Below are positions 35,123 through 43,745 of a DNA stretch of 64,000 nucleotides, piece after piece. Position 1 is the first letter of the stretch. Every line of letters begins with the position of its first letter. The translations under genes were made by a program, and so were the position numbers. Origin of the DNA: Azospirillum sp. 412522 (GTDB taxonomy: Bacteria; Pseudomonadota; Alphaproteobacteria; Azospirillales; Azospirillaceae); assembly GCF_019805165.1 (NCBI RefSeq), contig NZ_RWIJ01000003.1:124001-188000 (forward strand). The letters are read 5' to 3'. The notes under the pieces are model-generated. The model was not told where the DNA came from, did not search any database, and worked only from the letters and a program-made list of their open reading frames with translations.

Positions 35123-36457
35123 TTAGAAGGTGAACTTCGCCTGCAGGCCGATCAGGTCGATGCTGCTTTTATAGTCCGCATTCAGGTTGCCGCGTCCGGC
35201 TTCGGGGCCGGTCAGGTCGTCGGTGAGGGCGATCGACGTCTTCGGAATGAAGACGTGCGAGTAGGCGGCATCGACGCGCAGGCTGTCGGTGACCTGATAG
35301 CCGGCGCCGGCCGACAGCCAGTAACGGTTCTGTTCCGGGATGCGGGGCGTGCGGTACTCGACGTCCACCGACCCCTTGTCGAAGGCGACGCCGGCGCGCA
35401 GCGTCAGCTTGTCGGTCACCTTGTAGGAGGTGCCGAGCGCATAGTACCAGGTGTCCTTCCAATGCTCTTCCGTGACGGAGTTGAGCGCCGGGTTGGCGAT
35501 GTTCACCCGCAGTTCGCGGAAGCGCGACCAGTTGGTCCACTGCACGTCGGCCATCACCGCCCAGCGGTCGTTGACCTCGTGGTACAGGCCGATGGAGGCG
35601 ATGTCCGGCGTGGTCAGGTCGGCGCTGGCGCTCTGGGCGGGCAGGGCGCCGGCGAGCGGTGCCGGCAGGCCGGTGAAGGAGATGCTGCCGGTCAGCCTGT
35701 GCTTGACCGCCGAGCGGTAGGCGAGGCCGACGCGGGTGCCCTTCACCGGCTCGATCAGGGCGCCGAGCGTGAAGCCCCAGCCCCAGTCGTCGCCGGTCAC
35801 GTCGCTCTTCACGTCGAGCGAGCCGGGACGGCCGAGACGGCTGGCGCCGAAGTCCGAAGACTGTGACAGCTTGGCCTTCGCGTACTGGATCTGGACGCCG
35901 CCGCCCAGCGTGATCATCGGGTTGATGCGGTAGGACACCGACGGTGCGAAGTTGTAGGTGCGGAGATCCGAGCGGATGCCGTGATAGCGCCCGATCCAGT
36001 TGTCGCCGTAGTCGGTGACCAGACCCCATGGCCCGTTGGCCGACAGGCCGACCTTCAGATCGTCATCGATCGAGTAGACGAAGTAGCCGGCGGGAACCAG
36101 CGCGTCCTGGGCGATGTCGCCGGGCGAGGCGTTACCGCTGATCGCGGTGCCGCCCAGCCGCCGGGCGCGGGTGGCGCTGGCGCTGTCGACCTTCGACTTC
36201 ACGATGACGCCGGTGGCGGTCTGCACCGCCTCGATCCCGGTCACCAGCCCCATGGTGGCCGGATTGTAGAACATCGAGCTGGCATCGCCATTGCCGCCGG
36301 CGGTCACGCCGGCATAGGCGGTGCCCTGGCCCGATACGCTCTGCTCCTTCAACGCGAAGCCGGCGGCGAGCACCGGGGAGGCGGTCGCGATCGGTGCGGT
36401 CACCGCGATGGCGGCAGCGGCAGTCAGCAGGCGCATCTTGAGCGTCGTCGGAGACAT
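35123..36457 (-). CDS. FadL/OmpP1-family outer-membrane transporter
   Basis: A 444-residue outer-membrane beta-barrel of the long-chain fatty acid / aromatic hydrocarbon channel family. It has a signal peptide ending at VLAAGFALKEQS; the family-typical mature N terminus (GFALKEQSVSGQGTAYAG, with DASSMFYNPATMG after) forms the hatch plug. The C terminus ends in phenylalanine (LQAKFTF), the outer-membrane sorting signal. It should take up hydrophobic compounds. A poorly pairing region follows; the REP pair lies just beyond the stop. Confidence 0.9.
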   Translation of the reverse strand: MSPTTLKMRLLTAAAAIAVTAPIATASPVLAAGFALKEQSVSGQGTAYAGVTAGGNGDASSMFYNPATMGLVTGIEAVQTATGVIVKSKVDSASATRARRLGGTAISGNASPGDIAQDALVPAGYFVYSIDDDLKVGLSANGPWGLVTDYGDNWIGRYHGIRSDLRTYNFAPSVSYRINPMITLGGGVQIQYAKAKLSQSSDFGASRLGRPGSLDVKSDVTGDDWGWGFTLGALIEPVKGTRVGLAYRSAVKHRLTGSISFTGLPAPLAGALPAQSASADLTTPDIASIGLYHEVNDRWAVMADVQWTNWSRFRELRVNIANPALNSVTEEHWKDTWYYALGTSYKVTDKLTLRAGVAFDKGSVDVEYRTPRIPEQNRYWLSAGAGYQVTDSLRVDAAYSHVFIPKTSIALTDDLTGPEAGRGNLNADYKSSIDLIGLQAKFTF

Positions 36458-36608
36458 TCGTTCCTTCCCCCAATTGTGTTATTGACGCAATGATACACGA
36501 ACTGACGCTTACGTAAAGGGACTCCCGCCATTTTTTGTTGGCTCTACGAACAGTCTCGCGGAGCCTGGGGCAAATCGGAAGATGAAAAGACAGACGCGCA
36601 CACAAGCG

Positions 36609-36643
36609 GACGGTGCCGGGCAGGGATGCTGCCCGGCACCGTC
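36609..36643. terminator. possible terminator of the TauE/SafE gene
   Basis: GACGGTGCCGGGCA pairs exactly with TGCCCGGCACCGTC across a short loop, downstream of the minus-strand permease gene. There is no T-run, so function as a terminator is uncertain. Confidence 0.45.
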
Positions 36644-36695
36644 GTCGGCGAGTGGCGGATTGCTGCGGGAGATAAGAGGCGGCGAGTGCCGCCCG

Positions 36696-37502
36696 TCAGG
36701 CGATCCAGGCGGCGGCGGTGCTGAACAGCTCGCGCAGGATGTTGTGCTCGTCGGTCCAGACCAGCTTGGCGGTGATGACGATGGAGGCGATGACCAGCAT
36801 CGGACGCACGACCCGGGCACCGTTGCGGATCACCATATGGGCACCGGCCTGGGCGCCGATATACTGCGCGACCCCCATCAGCAGCCCGATCGTCCACAGC
36901 ACATGGCCGCCGGCGATGAAGAACAGCAGCGACGCCACGTTGCTGGTCAGATTCAGCACCTTGGTGTGGGCGGTCGCCTTGCGCAGATTGTAGCCGAGCA
37001 GGGACACGAAGGCGATGGCGAAGAAGGTGCCGGTGCCCGGCCCGAAGAAGCCGTCGTAGAAGCCGATGCCGGTGCCGATGCTGAGCGCGAAGGCATGCTC
37101 GCCGATGCGCTGGTGAGCATCGACGTCGCCGGCCTTGGGCGACAGCAGCAGATAGAGGGCGATGCCGATCAGCAGGATCGGGATGACGTCGCGCAGGAAG
37201 CTCGGATCCAGCATCTGCACCAGCGTGGCCCCGGCCCCGGCCCCGACGAAGGTGCAGAGGATCATGGTGCGCATCGCGCCGGGGTGGACCTCGCCGCGGC
37301 GGACGAACTTGATGGTGGCCGACAGCGAGCCGAAGCTGGATTGCAGTTTGCCGGTCGCCAGCGCTTCCGCCGGGGAAAGGCCGGCGGCGAGAAGGGCCGG
37401 GATCGTCAGCAGGCCGCCGCCGCCGGCGATGGAATCGACGAAGCCGGCCAGGAGGCCGACGGCGAACAGGATGCCCAGCGACTCGGGCGTCAGAAGGTCC
37501 AT
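36696..37502 (-). CDS. TauE/SafE (TSUP) family anion permease
   Basis: A 268-residue protein with seven to eight hydrophobic segments and the family signature GFVDSIAGGGGLLTIPALLAAG near the N terminus, repeated in weaker form as GFYDGFFGPGTGTFFAIAFV in the second half, the usual inverted duplication. TSUP members export sulfite, sulfoacetate or other small organosulfur anions; the substrate here is not known. It has no clear operon partner. Confidence 0.9.
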   Translation of the reverse strand: MDLLTPESLGILFAVGLLAGFVDSIAGGGGLLTIPALLAAGLSPAEALATGKLQSSFGSLSATIKFVRRGEVHPGAMRTMILCTFVGAGAGATLVQMLDPSFLRDVIPILLIGIALYLLLSPKAGDVDAHQRIGEHAFALSIGTGIGFYDGFFGPGTGTFFAIAFVSLLGYNLRKATAHTKVLNLTSNVASLLFFIAGGHVLWTIGLLMGVAQYIGAQAGAHMVIRNGARVVRPMLVIASIVITAKLVWTDEHNILRELFSTAAAWIA

Positions 37503-37647
37503 GATTATGTGGAAACCCGCGTAGATGCACCGCCGGCGGAGCCGGCCTATCCGAAAATCGGCGGAGCCGGCATACTATGATTCGGTGGAGCCTGCATGCT
37601 GTGTTTCAGCATGGCCGGTACACACACACCCGGCCGGCCTCTCGATG

Positions 37648-38322
37648 TCAGCCGGCCGGACCGGCGAGAGCGGCCTCGATGGCGGCGTTCAGCGCCCGGA
37701 CCCCGGCGCCCGGACCTTGCGGATGGCCCCAGACGGCGTTGACCACCGCCAGGAAATCGGCCCCGGCGGTGACCAGCGGCGCGCAGTTCTCGGCGGTGAT
37801 GCCGCCGATGGCGACGCAGGGAACCTCCATCAGCTCCGACCACCAGCTCAGCAGTTCCGGCTCGGCCTTGTATTCGGCCGTCTTGGTGGCGGTGGGGAAG
37901 AAGGCGCCGAACGCGACGTAATCCGCCCCTTCCTCGCCGGCGATCATGGCGAGATGGCGGCTGTCGTGGCAGGTGACGCCGACGATGGCGTCGTTGCCGA
38001 GGATCTTGCGGGCATCGCGATAGGGGGTGTCGGTCTGGCCGACATGGACGCCGTCGCAGCCGGTCTCCCGCGCGAGGCGCGGATGGTCGTTCAGGATGAA
38101 GGCGACCTCGCGTTCCTGCGCGATCGGCCGCAGCAGGTCGCAGGCCCGGCGGATGTCGTCCTCCGCGCAGTCCTTGAGGCGGAGCTGCACGCAGGCGACG
38201 TCGCCCGCATCCAGCGCTTCCGCCAGAAGCGGCGCGAACGCCGCCGGCTCCAGGGCCGGCGGCGTCACGAGGTACAGTCGGCAGGCGGCAGGTTCCGCCT
38301 GCGTCGGCTTTCCCTTGGCCAA
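37648..38322 (-). CDS. thiE: thiamine-phosphate synthase
   Basis: A 224-residue TIM-barrel enzyme that joins the thiazole and pyrimidine moieties of thiamine. Motifs [39 protein letters not shown] and GVTCHDSRH fit the family; the usual VGxSxH is GVTCH here. The start is TTG at 38322, six bases after GGGAG contributed by the last codons of the aldolase gene, whose stop lies only three bases upstream, so the two are coupled. No TPP riboswitch was seen before the pair. Confidence 0.88.
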   Translation of the reverse strand: MAKGKPTQAEPAACRLYLVTPPALEPAAFAPLLAEALDAGDVACVQLRLKDCAEDDIRRACDLLRPIAQEREVAFILNDHPRLARETGCDGVHVGQTDTPYRDARKILGNDAIVGVTCHDSRHLAMIAGEEGADYVAFGAFFPTATKTAEYKAEPELLSWWSELMEVPCVAIGGITAENCAPLVTAGADFLAVVNAVWGHPQGPGAGVRALNAAIEAALAGPAG

Positions 38323-38325
38323 GTG

Positions 38326-39255
38326 TTACTCCCGGCCCTGGTAGATCTTCATGATCCGGTCGAGCAGCTTGAGGGCGTCCTCGCGCGGGCGCTGGAAGGC
38401 GTTGCGGCCGATGATCGAGCCGTTGCCGCCGCCGTCGCGGATGGCGCGGGCGTCCTCGAACACCGCGTCCTCGCCCTTGGTGGCGCCGCCGGAGAAGACC
38501 ACGATGCGGCGGCCGTTGAAGGCGCACTGCATGATGTGCTTCACCCGCTCCGCCTGGGTGGCGATCGGGATGTTCTTCGACTCGTAGATCTTCTTGGCTT
38601 CCGGCTGCTCCAGCGTGGCCGAGGGCAGCTTGACCTTGATGATGTGGGCGCCCAGCAATGCCGCCATGTGGGCGGCGTAGCCGATCACGTCGATGGCCAG
38701 CTCGCCGTCCTTGGTGACGGCGCCGCCGCGCGGGTAGGACCACAGGACGGTGGCGAGGCCGTAGGACTTGGCCTCCTTCGACAGCTCGCGGAACTCCTCG
38801 TACTGGGCGTACATGGCGTCGGAGCCGGGATAGATGGTGAAGCCGATGGCCGAAGCGCCGATGCGCAGCGCATCCTGGACCGAGGCGGTCACGGCCTGGT
38901 CGGCGGCTTCCTTCTGGGTGGACAGCGAGTTGGCGCTGTTCATCTTCAGGATCAGCGGGATCGACCCGGCGAAGGTGCCGGCGCCGGCCTCCAGCGAGCC
39001 CAGGGGGGCGGCGTAGGCGTTGCAGCCCGCGTCGATGGCCAGCTGGTAATGATAGTGCGGGTCATAGCCCGGCTCGTTCGGGCCGAAGCTGCGGGCCGGA
39101 CCATGCTCGAAACCCTGGTCGACCGGCAGGATCACCAGCTTGCCGGTGCCGCCGAGCTTGCCTTCCATCAGGATGCGGGCGAGATTCGCCTTGGTGCCGG
39201 GATTGTCGCTCTCGTAGTTGGCGAGAATGTCTTTGACGCGGCGCGTGAGCTTCAT
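38326..39255 (-). CDS. class I fructose-bisphosphate aldolase
   Basis: A 309-residue archaeal-type (DhnA/FbaB) class I aldolase that splits fructose-1,6-bisphosphate through a Schiff-base lysine; the expected lysine is in AHIIKVKLPSA. Other family patterns: LVILPVDQGFEHGPARSF near the N terminus, VFSGGATKGEDAVF and IIGRNAFQRPREDAL near the C terminus. The ATG at 39255 is preceded by GGGGAAGAG and the family N terminus; an upstream frame to 39276 is not needed. It is upstream of and coupled to thiE. Confidence 0.92.
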   Translation of the reverse strand: MKLTRRVKDILANYESDNPGTKANLARILMEGKLGGTGKLVILPVDQGFEHGPARSFGPNEPGYDPHYHYQLAIDAGCNAYAAPLGSLEAGAGTFAGSIPLILKMNSANSLSTQKEAADQAVTASVQDALRIGASAIGFTIYPGSDAMYAQYEEFRELSKEAKSYGLATVLWSYPRGGAVTKDGELAIDVIGYAAHMAALLGAHIIKVKLPSATLEQPEAKKIYESKNIPIATQAERVKHIMQCAFNGRRIVVFSGGATKGEDAVFEDARAIRDGGGNGSIIGRNAFQRPREDALKLLDRIMKIYQGRE

Positions 39256-39419
39256 TGTGGCTCTTCCCCTGGGCATTCTTGGAATGGCGCCGTCTTAGCC
39301 CGGATCGGACCGCTTTGCAACGGCGGGAGGGGCATAAAGCGGCCATTTGCCACGTCTGAACGGCCTAGGGCCTGCGGCCGGGAGAGACCCGCACGGGTGG
39401 AATCGCTCGGCCTGAGGGG

Positions 39420-39674
39420 TTAGAGCAGAAGGGAGCTGACCAGCGTGTAGAGGCCGTATCCGGCCCCGCCCAGCACGGCCCAGGATCCGGCCGTCAGCCC
39501 GACCCAGACGGCGACGAGCCGGAACCCGCGCATCTTCTCCGGCTGGGGGGCGGGGCCGTGTCCCATCCGTTCGGACAGCCGGCCGCTTGCGGCCTGCCCC
39601 GGATGGTGGGGGTGCGCGATCGTCGAGTCCGGCGTGGTCAGCGAGGTGATGCTCATGGGCGTCTCATCCGGCAT
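39420..39674 (-). CDS. hypothetical small membrane protein
   Basis: 84 residues with a His/Pro-rich N-terminal half and one hydrophobic segment (VAVWVGLTAGSWAVLGGAGYGLYTLV) at the C terminus. Not recognised. An ATG at 39656 is an alternative start; neither has a strong ribosome-binding site. Confidence 0.55.
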   Translation of the reverse strand: MPDETPMSITSLTTPDSTIAHPHHPGQAASGRLSERMGHGPAPQPEKMRGFRLVAVWVGLTAGSWAVLGGAGYGLYTLVSSLLL

Positions 39675-39765
39675 CGGAGGGAGGGTGCTGTGTCACAAAA
39701 ATATCCTAAGGTGACGTTACACCACCTTTGCGCGGGGAGGCTGTGCGAAAAAGCGGTAGTCGGCA

Positions 39766-40200
39766 CTAACCTTCGGACCGTGTCAGCCAGGCACGGCATA
39801 GCGCCTCCAGCCGTTCGGAGCTGTCCGTCCCCCTACCTTCGGCGGCGAGATCGAGCGGCGGAGGGCAGCGGGTCAGCAGCGTGGCGCCGCGCGCCTCCGC
39901 GACGGCCGAAAGCCTCCTCGCCGCCTCCGCATGACCGGTGAACAGCAGGCACGGCACGCCGGCGGCCAGCGCCCCCTGCGCTTCCCCGGCGCGGTCGCCG
40001 CAATCGAGCAGGCCGGTCACGTCGAGTCCGGGGTGGGACCGGCGCGCCCGCTCCATCAGGCCGAGCAGCCACAGCGCCCCGCCCGCCGGGGGCGCCATCA
40101 GGGCGAGACCGACCCCGGCCTGTTCCGCGGCAGCCGCGGCGGCCAGGGCCTCGCCGAGGCTGCGGACCAGGATCGGGCGGGAGATCGGGAGAGCGGTCAT
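39766..40200 (-). CDS. hypothetical protein
   Basis: A 144-residue alanine-rich protein. The part VRSLGEALAAAAAAEQAGVGLALMAPPAGG, then LLDCGDRAGEAQGALAAGVPCLLFTG, looks like a small alpha/beta fold (Rossmann-like) seen in Azospirillum-type genomes next to aldolase genes, but no family was firmly recognised. The ATG at 40200 is preferred since the upstream extension to 40260 is Pro/Arg-rich. Confidence 0.6.
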   Translation of the reverse strand: MTALPISRPILVRSLGEALAAAAAAEQAGVGLALMAPPAGGALWLLGLMERARRSHPGLDVTGLLDCGDRAGEAQGALAAGVPCLLFTGHAEAARRLSAVAEARGATLLTRCPPPLDLAAEGRGTDSSERLEALCRAWLTRSEG

Positions 40201-40394
40201 GGGCGGCGCCGGGGCGGGAGAGGGGCCGACACTGTAGCGGGGCCTGACGCGGGCCTCCACCTTTCAGCCGGTTGAGAGAATTGAGGCAGGTCAAACCCCG
40301 CGGTCGCTCTCCCGGAGTATGGTCAGTCACAGCGGACAGGGAGCCGGAGCACCGGAGTCCGTTCCATTGGAATACGTCCCCCGGGAATGCCGCG

Positions 40395-40739
40395 ATGATG
40401 GAATACAAGGGTTACAAGGCCCAGATCGACTTCGACAACGAGGCGGGCGTCTTCGTCGGCGAGGTCATCAATACCCATGACGGCATCACCTTTTCCGGCC
40501 GGTCTGTGGACGAGCTGCGCGACTCTTTCCGGCGGGCGGTGGACGATTATCTCGACCTGTCCTGCGATCTGGGGGGCGATGGCGAACAGCCCTTCTCGGG
40601 GCGGCTCGCCATCCGCGTCAACCCGATCCTGCACCGGGCCGTCGCCGACTGCGCCGCGCGCGAGGGCAAGAGCGTGTCGGCCTGGATCGCCGAATGCCTG
40701 GGCCGGGCCGCCGGAGTGACCGACGTCAAGACTGGATAG
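40395..40739 (+). CDS. HicB-family protein without adjacent HicA
   Basis: A 114-residue protein with the partial RNase H-like HicB domain (YKAQIDFDNEAGVFVGEVINTHDGITFSG, DELRDSFRRAVDDYL) and a C-terminal ribbon-helix-helix segment (GRLAIRVNPILHRAVADCAAREGKSVSAWIAECL). HicB is the antitoxin of HicAB systems and represses its own operon. No HicA-like frame (a small dsRBD-like protein with a catalytic histidine) is seen before or after it, so it is an orphan that may act only as a DNA-binding regulator. The ATG at 40395 has GGGA eight bases upstream. Confidence 0.85.
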   Translation: MMEYKGYKAQIDFDNEAGVFVGEVINTHDGITFSGRSVDELRDSFRRAVDDYLDLSCDLGGDGEQPFSGRLAIRVNPILHRAVADCAAREGKSVSAWIAECLGRAAGVTDVKTG

Positions 40740-40852
40740 GCATTTGCAAAATGCGATGCTGATTGCGTGCGCCAACCAGGATTGATTGGCGGATTGGCAA
40801 GCAGTCTTTCCGCCAAACGTTTTACCTCGCCCCGCGGGGCCACACCCATTGC

Positions 40853-40868
40853 TGGCATCGTCCTTGCT
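40853..40868 (+). promoter_or_regulatory. sigma-54 (-24/-12) promoter of the chemoreceptor gene
   Basis: TGGCATCGTCCTTGCT has the GG and GC dinucleotides exactly ten bases apart, matching the TGGCAC-N5-TTGC consensus at almost every conserved position. Transcription would start near 40879, leaving a leader of about 24 bases with GGGGGG eight bases before the ATG. Confidence 0.75.
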
Positions 40869-40902
40869 CAACATCCCTCGAACGATTTAGGGGGGATGCC
40901 TT

Positions 40903-42591
40903 ATGAGCGGACCGAAGATGACCTTGCGCGCGAAGCTGTGGACGCTGGTGGTGCTGGCCGGCGCCGTGTCCATCGCGATTGCCGCCGCCGCCCTTTGGCT
41001 CGACCAGCGCAACATGCTGGAGGAGCGGAAGGAGACCTTGCGTTCCGTCGTGCATGCCGCCCACGGACTGGCCACCGGATACGAAGCCGAAGTCAAGGCG
41101 GGACGCCTGACGCGCGAGCAGGCGTTCGAGCGGTTCAAGGCCAATCTCAACACCATGTTCTACAACGGCAAGGACTACATCTTCGTCCAGAATCTGAACT
41201 ACCAGACCGTCATCCACCCAGTCCGGCCCGACGTCATCGGCAAGGACCAGCGCGACAACAAGGATTCGAACGGCGTCTTCTTCGTCCGGGCGCTGGTCGA
41301 TACCGCGCGCACCAAGGGCGACGGGTTCGTCGAATACATGTACCCCAAGCCGAACACCGAAGTGCCGCTGCCCAAGCTCAGCTACGTCAAGATGTTCGAG
41401 CCCTGGCAGCTGCTGATCGGCACCGGCGTCTACATCGACGATCTGGATGCCCGTTTCACCGGCAGCCTGTGGACCATGGCCGCCGTCGTCGGCGGGCTGG
41501 CCTTGCCGGTGGTGGGGCTGATCGCGCTGGTCGGCAACTCGATCAGCCGGCGCATCCGCCGCCTGTCCGACAGCATGCGCAGCCTTGCCGACGGCAACCT
41601 GTCCACCGTCATCCCCGAGACCGACAGCGGCGACGAACTGGGCGACATGGGACGCGCGGTCCAGGTGTTCCAGGTCAATGCCGAGACCAGCCGCCGGCTC
41701 GAGGCGGAGCAGGCCGAGGCCAGCCGCCGGGCGGAGGCGGAAAAACGGCAGTCGATGGACAGGCTGGCCGCCCGGTTCGAAGGGACGGTCGGCGGCATGA
41801 TCCGCTCGGTCTCCACCACCACCGACGAGCTGGGTCAGAAGGTGCGGGCGATGTCGCACGCGGCCGAGCAGACCAGCCAGTTGGCCGGCATCGTGGCGAG
41901 TGCCAGCGACGGCACCGCCGTCAACGTGCAGACCGTTGCCGCCGCATCGGAACAGCTGTCCAGCTCCATCGTCGAGATCGGCCGGCAGGTGTCGGAAGCC
42001 AGCCGCGTCGCCGGCGAGGCGGTGGGCATGGCGCAGGAGGCCACCGGCCGCATCGGCAGCCTGGCCGAGGCGGTCGAGCGGATCGGCGCGGTGGTCGGGC
42101 TGATCAACTCGATCGCCGGCCAGACCAACCTGCTGGCCCTGAACGCCACCATCGAAGCGGCCAGGGCAGGGGAGGCCGGCAAGGGCTTCGCCGTGGTGGC
42201 GAGCGAGGTCAAGGCGCTGGCGAACCAGACGGCGAAGGCGACCGACGAGATCGGCGGCCAGATGAGCGGCATCCAGTCGGTGACCGGTCAGGCGGTGACG
42301 GAGATCCAGAAGGTCTCCGCCGTCATCGAAAGGCTGAGCGGCATCGCGACGGCGATTTCCGCCGCGGTGGAGCAGCAGAACGCCGCCACCGCCGAGATCA
42401 CCCGCTCGGTCCAGCAGGCGGCCTCCGGCACCGGCGAGGTATCGTCCAGCATCTCCGGCGTTACCGCGGCCTCCGACGAGAGCGGCCGCACCGCCCGCGA
42501 ACTGGTCGAGGCGTTGGGCAAGCTGACCAGCGAGGCCGCCGGGCTGAACTCCCAGGTCGGCGACTTCCTGGCGACGGTGCGGGCGGCCTGA
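40903..42591 (+). CDS. methyl-accepting chemotaxis protein with a Cache sensor domain
   Basis: A 562-residue receptor: membrane segment 1 ([22 protein letters not shown], about 12-33), a periplasmic single-Cache domain of about 150 residues ([60 protein letters not shown]), membrane segment 2 ([20 protein letters not shown], about 190-210), HAMP, and a signalling domain with the conserved hairpin tip [40 protein letters not shown]. Single-Cache receptors often sense small organic acids; the ligand here is unknown. A sigma-54 promoter precedes it, in line with RpoN control of motility in Azospirillum. Confidence 0.93.
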   Translation: MSGPKMTLRAKLWTLVVLAGAVSIAIAAAALWLDQRNMLEERKETLRSVVHAAHGLATGYEAEVKAGRLTREQAFERFKANLNTMFYNGKDYIFVQNLNYQTVIHPVRPDVIGKDQRDNKDSNGVFFVRALVDTARTKGDGFVEYMYPKPNTEVPLPKLSYVKMFEPWQLLIGTGVYIDDLDARFTGSLWTMAAVVGGLALPVVGLIALVGNSISRRIRRLSDSMRSLADGNLSTVIPETDSGDELGDMGRAVQVFQVNAETSRRLEAEQAEASRRAEAEKRQSMDRLAARFEGTVGGMIRSVSTTTDELGQKVRAMSHAAEQTSQLAGIVASASDGTAVNVQTVAAASEQLSSSIVEIGRQVSEASRVAGEAVGMAQEATGRIGSLAEAVERIGAVVGLINSIAGQTNLLALNATIEAARAGEAGKGFAVVASEVKALANQTAKATDEIGGQMSGIQSVTGQAVTEIQKVSAVIERLSGIATAISAAVEQQNAATAEITRSVQQAASGTGEVSSSISGVTAASDESGRTARELVEALGKLTSEAAGLNSQVGDFLATVRAA

Positions 42592-42615
42592 AGCCGCAGC
42601 CGTCGCCCGAACGAA

Positions 42616-42645
42616 AAAGGCGCCTTCCCGCAGGAAGGCGCCTTT
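42616..42645. terminator. bidirectional terminator between the chemoreceptor and gap genes
   Basis: AAAGGCGCCTTCC-CGCA-GGAAGGCGCCTTT: a 13-base-pair stem ending in A- and T-runs on opposite sides, between convergent genes. Confidence 0.88.
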
Positions 42646-42678
42646 CCCTTGCTCAGGCGGTGCTTGCCTGGCCGAGGC

Positions 42679-43686
42679 TTACTTGGCGTTCGCCATGGCG
42701 ACGGCGGTGTCGCTCATGCGGTTGGAGAAGCCCCATTCGTTGTCGTACCAGGTCATGATGCGGACGAAGTTGCCGTCGATGACCTTGGTCTCGTTCAGCG
42801 CGAAGATCGAGCTGTGCGGGTCGTGGTTGAAGTCGGTCGAAACCAGATCCTCGGTGTAGCAGGCCAGGATGTTCTTCAGCGGGCCGTCGGCGGCGTCGCT
42901 GATCGCCTTGCTGATCTCCTCCACGCTGGTGGCGCGCGTGGTGGTGAACTTGAAGTCGACGACCGAGACGTTCGGAGACGGCACGCGGATCGAGGTGCCG
43001 TCCAGCTTGCCCTTCAGCTCCGGCAGGACCTTGCCGACCGCCTTGGCCGCACCGGTCGAGGTCGGGATCAGGTTCAGCGCCGCGGCGCGGGCGCGGTGCA
43101 GGTCCTTGTGGTTGGTGTCGACGATCCGCTGATCACCCGTGTAGGAGTGGATCGTCGTCATGAAGCCCTTGTCGATGCCGACCAGGTTGTTCAGCACGAA
43201 GGCCACCGGGGCCAGGCAGTTGGTGGTGCAGGAGGCGTTGGAGACGATCTTGTGCTCGGCGGTCAGCTTGTCGTGGTTGACGCCGTAGACGACGGTGATG
43301 TCCTCGTCGGTGGCCGGGGCCGAGATCAGGACCTTCTGCGCGCCGGCTTCCAGATGCTTGGCGGCGTCGGCGCGCTTGGTGAAGATGCCCGAGCATTCCA
43401 TGGCGATCTCGATGCCCAGATCCTTCCACGGCAGCTTGGCCGGGTCACGCTCCTGCACGACCTTGATGGAGTGGCCGTTGACGATCAGCACGCCGTCGCC
43501 GGTCTCGATGGTGCCGGGGAAGCGGCCGTGGACGCTGTCGTACTTCAGCAGGTGCGCATTGGCCTTCAGATCGGCGAGGTCGTTGATCGCCACGACCTCC
43601 ACGTCCTTGCGGCCGCTCTCGTAGATGGCGCGCAGAACCAGACGGCCGATGCGGCCAAAACCGTTGATCGCTACCCGTACAGCCAT
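42679..43686 (-). CDS. gap: glyceraldehyde-3-phosphate dehydrogenase (type I)
   Basis: A 335-residue NAD-dependent glycolytic dehydrogenase. The NAD-binding INGFGRIGRLVLRA at the N terminus, the catalytic cysteine in SNASCTTNCLAP (about residue 152) and the histidine region with YDNEWGFSNRM at the C terminus are intact. It lies 59 bases downstream of tkt on the same strand, so tkt and gap are probably co-transcribed; a GGGGCG...CGCCCC hairpin in the gap between them could modulate this. No pgk gene is adjacent. Confidence 0.96.
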   Translation of the reverse strand: MAVRVAINGFGRIGRLVLRAIYESGRKDVEVVAINDLADLKANAHLLKYDSVHGRFPGTIETGDGVLIVNGHSIKVVQERDPAKLPWKDLGIEIAMECSGIFTKRADAAKHLEAGAQKVLISAPATDEDITVVYGVNHDKLTAEHKIVSNASCTTNCLAPVAFVLNNLVGIDKGFMTTIHSYTGDQRIVDTNHKDLHRARAAALNLIPTSTGAAKAVGKVLPELKGKLDGTSIRVPSPNVSVVDFKFTTTRATSVEEISKAISDAADGPLKNILACYTEDLVSTDFNHDPHSSIFALNETKVIDGNFVRIMTWYDNEWGFSNRMSDTAVAMANAK

Positions 43687-43745
43687 GACTTCCTCCAGTT
43701 GGATATGGGGCGCCCGGATTCGGCTGGACGCCCCTTCGGCTTCTC

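Noticed and set aside
37525..39423. 632-residue plus-strand frame opposite thiE and the aldolase gene
   Set aside because: Both minus-strand genes have full family signatures; the frame is an antisense shadow.
40261..40394. Search for a HicA toxin upstream of HicB
   Set aside because: No frame of 50-80 codons with a HicA-like pattern or conserved histidine is seen in either flank.
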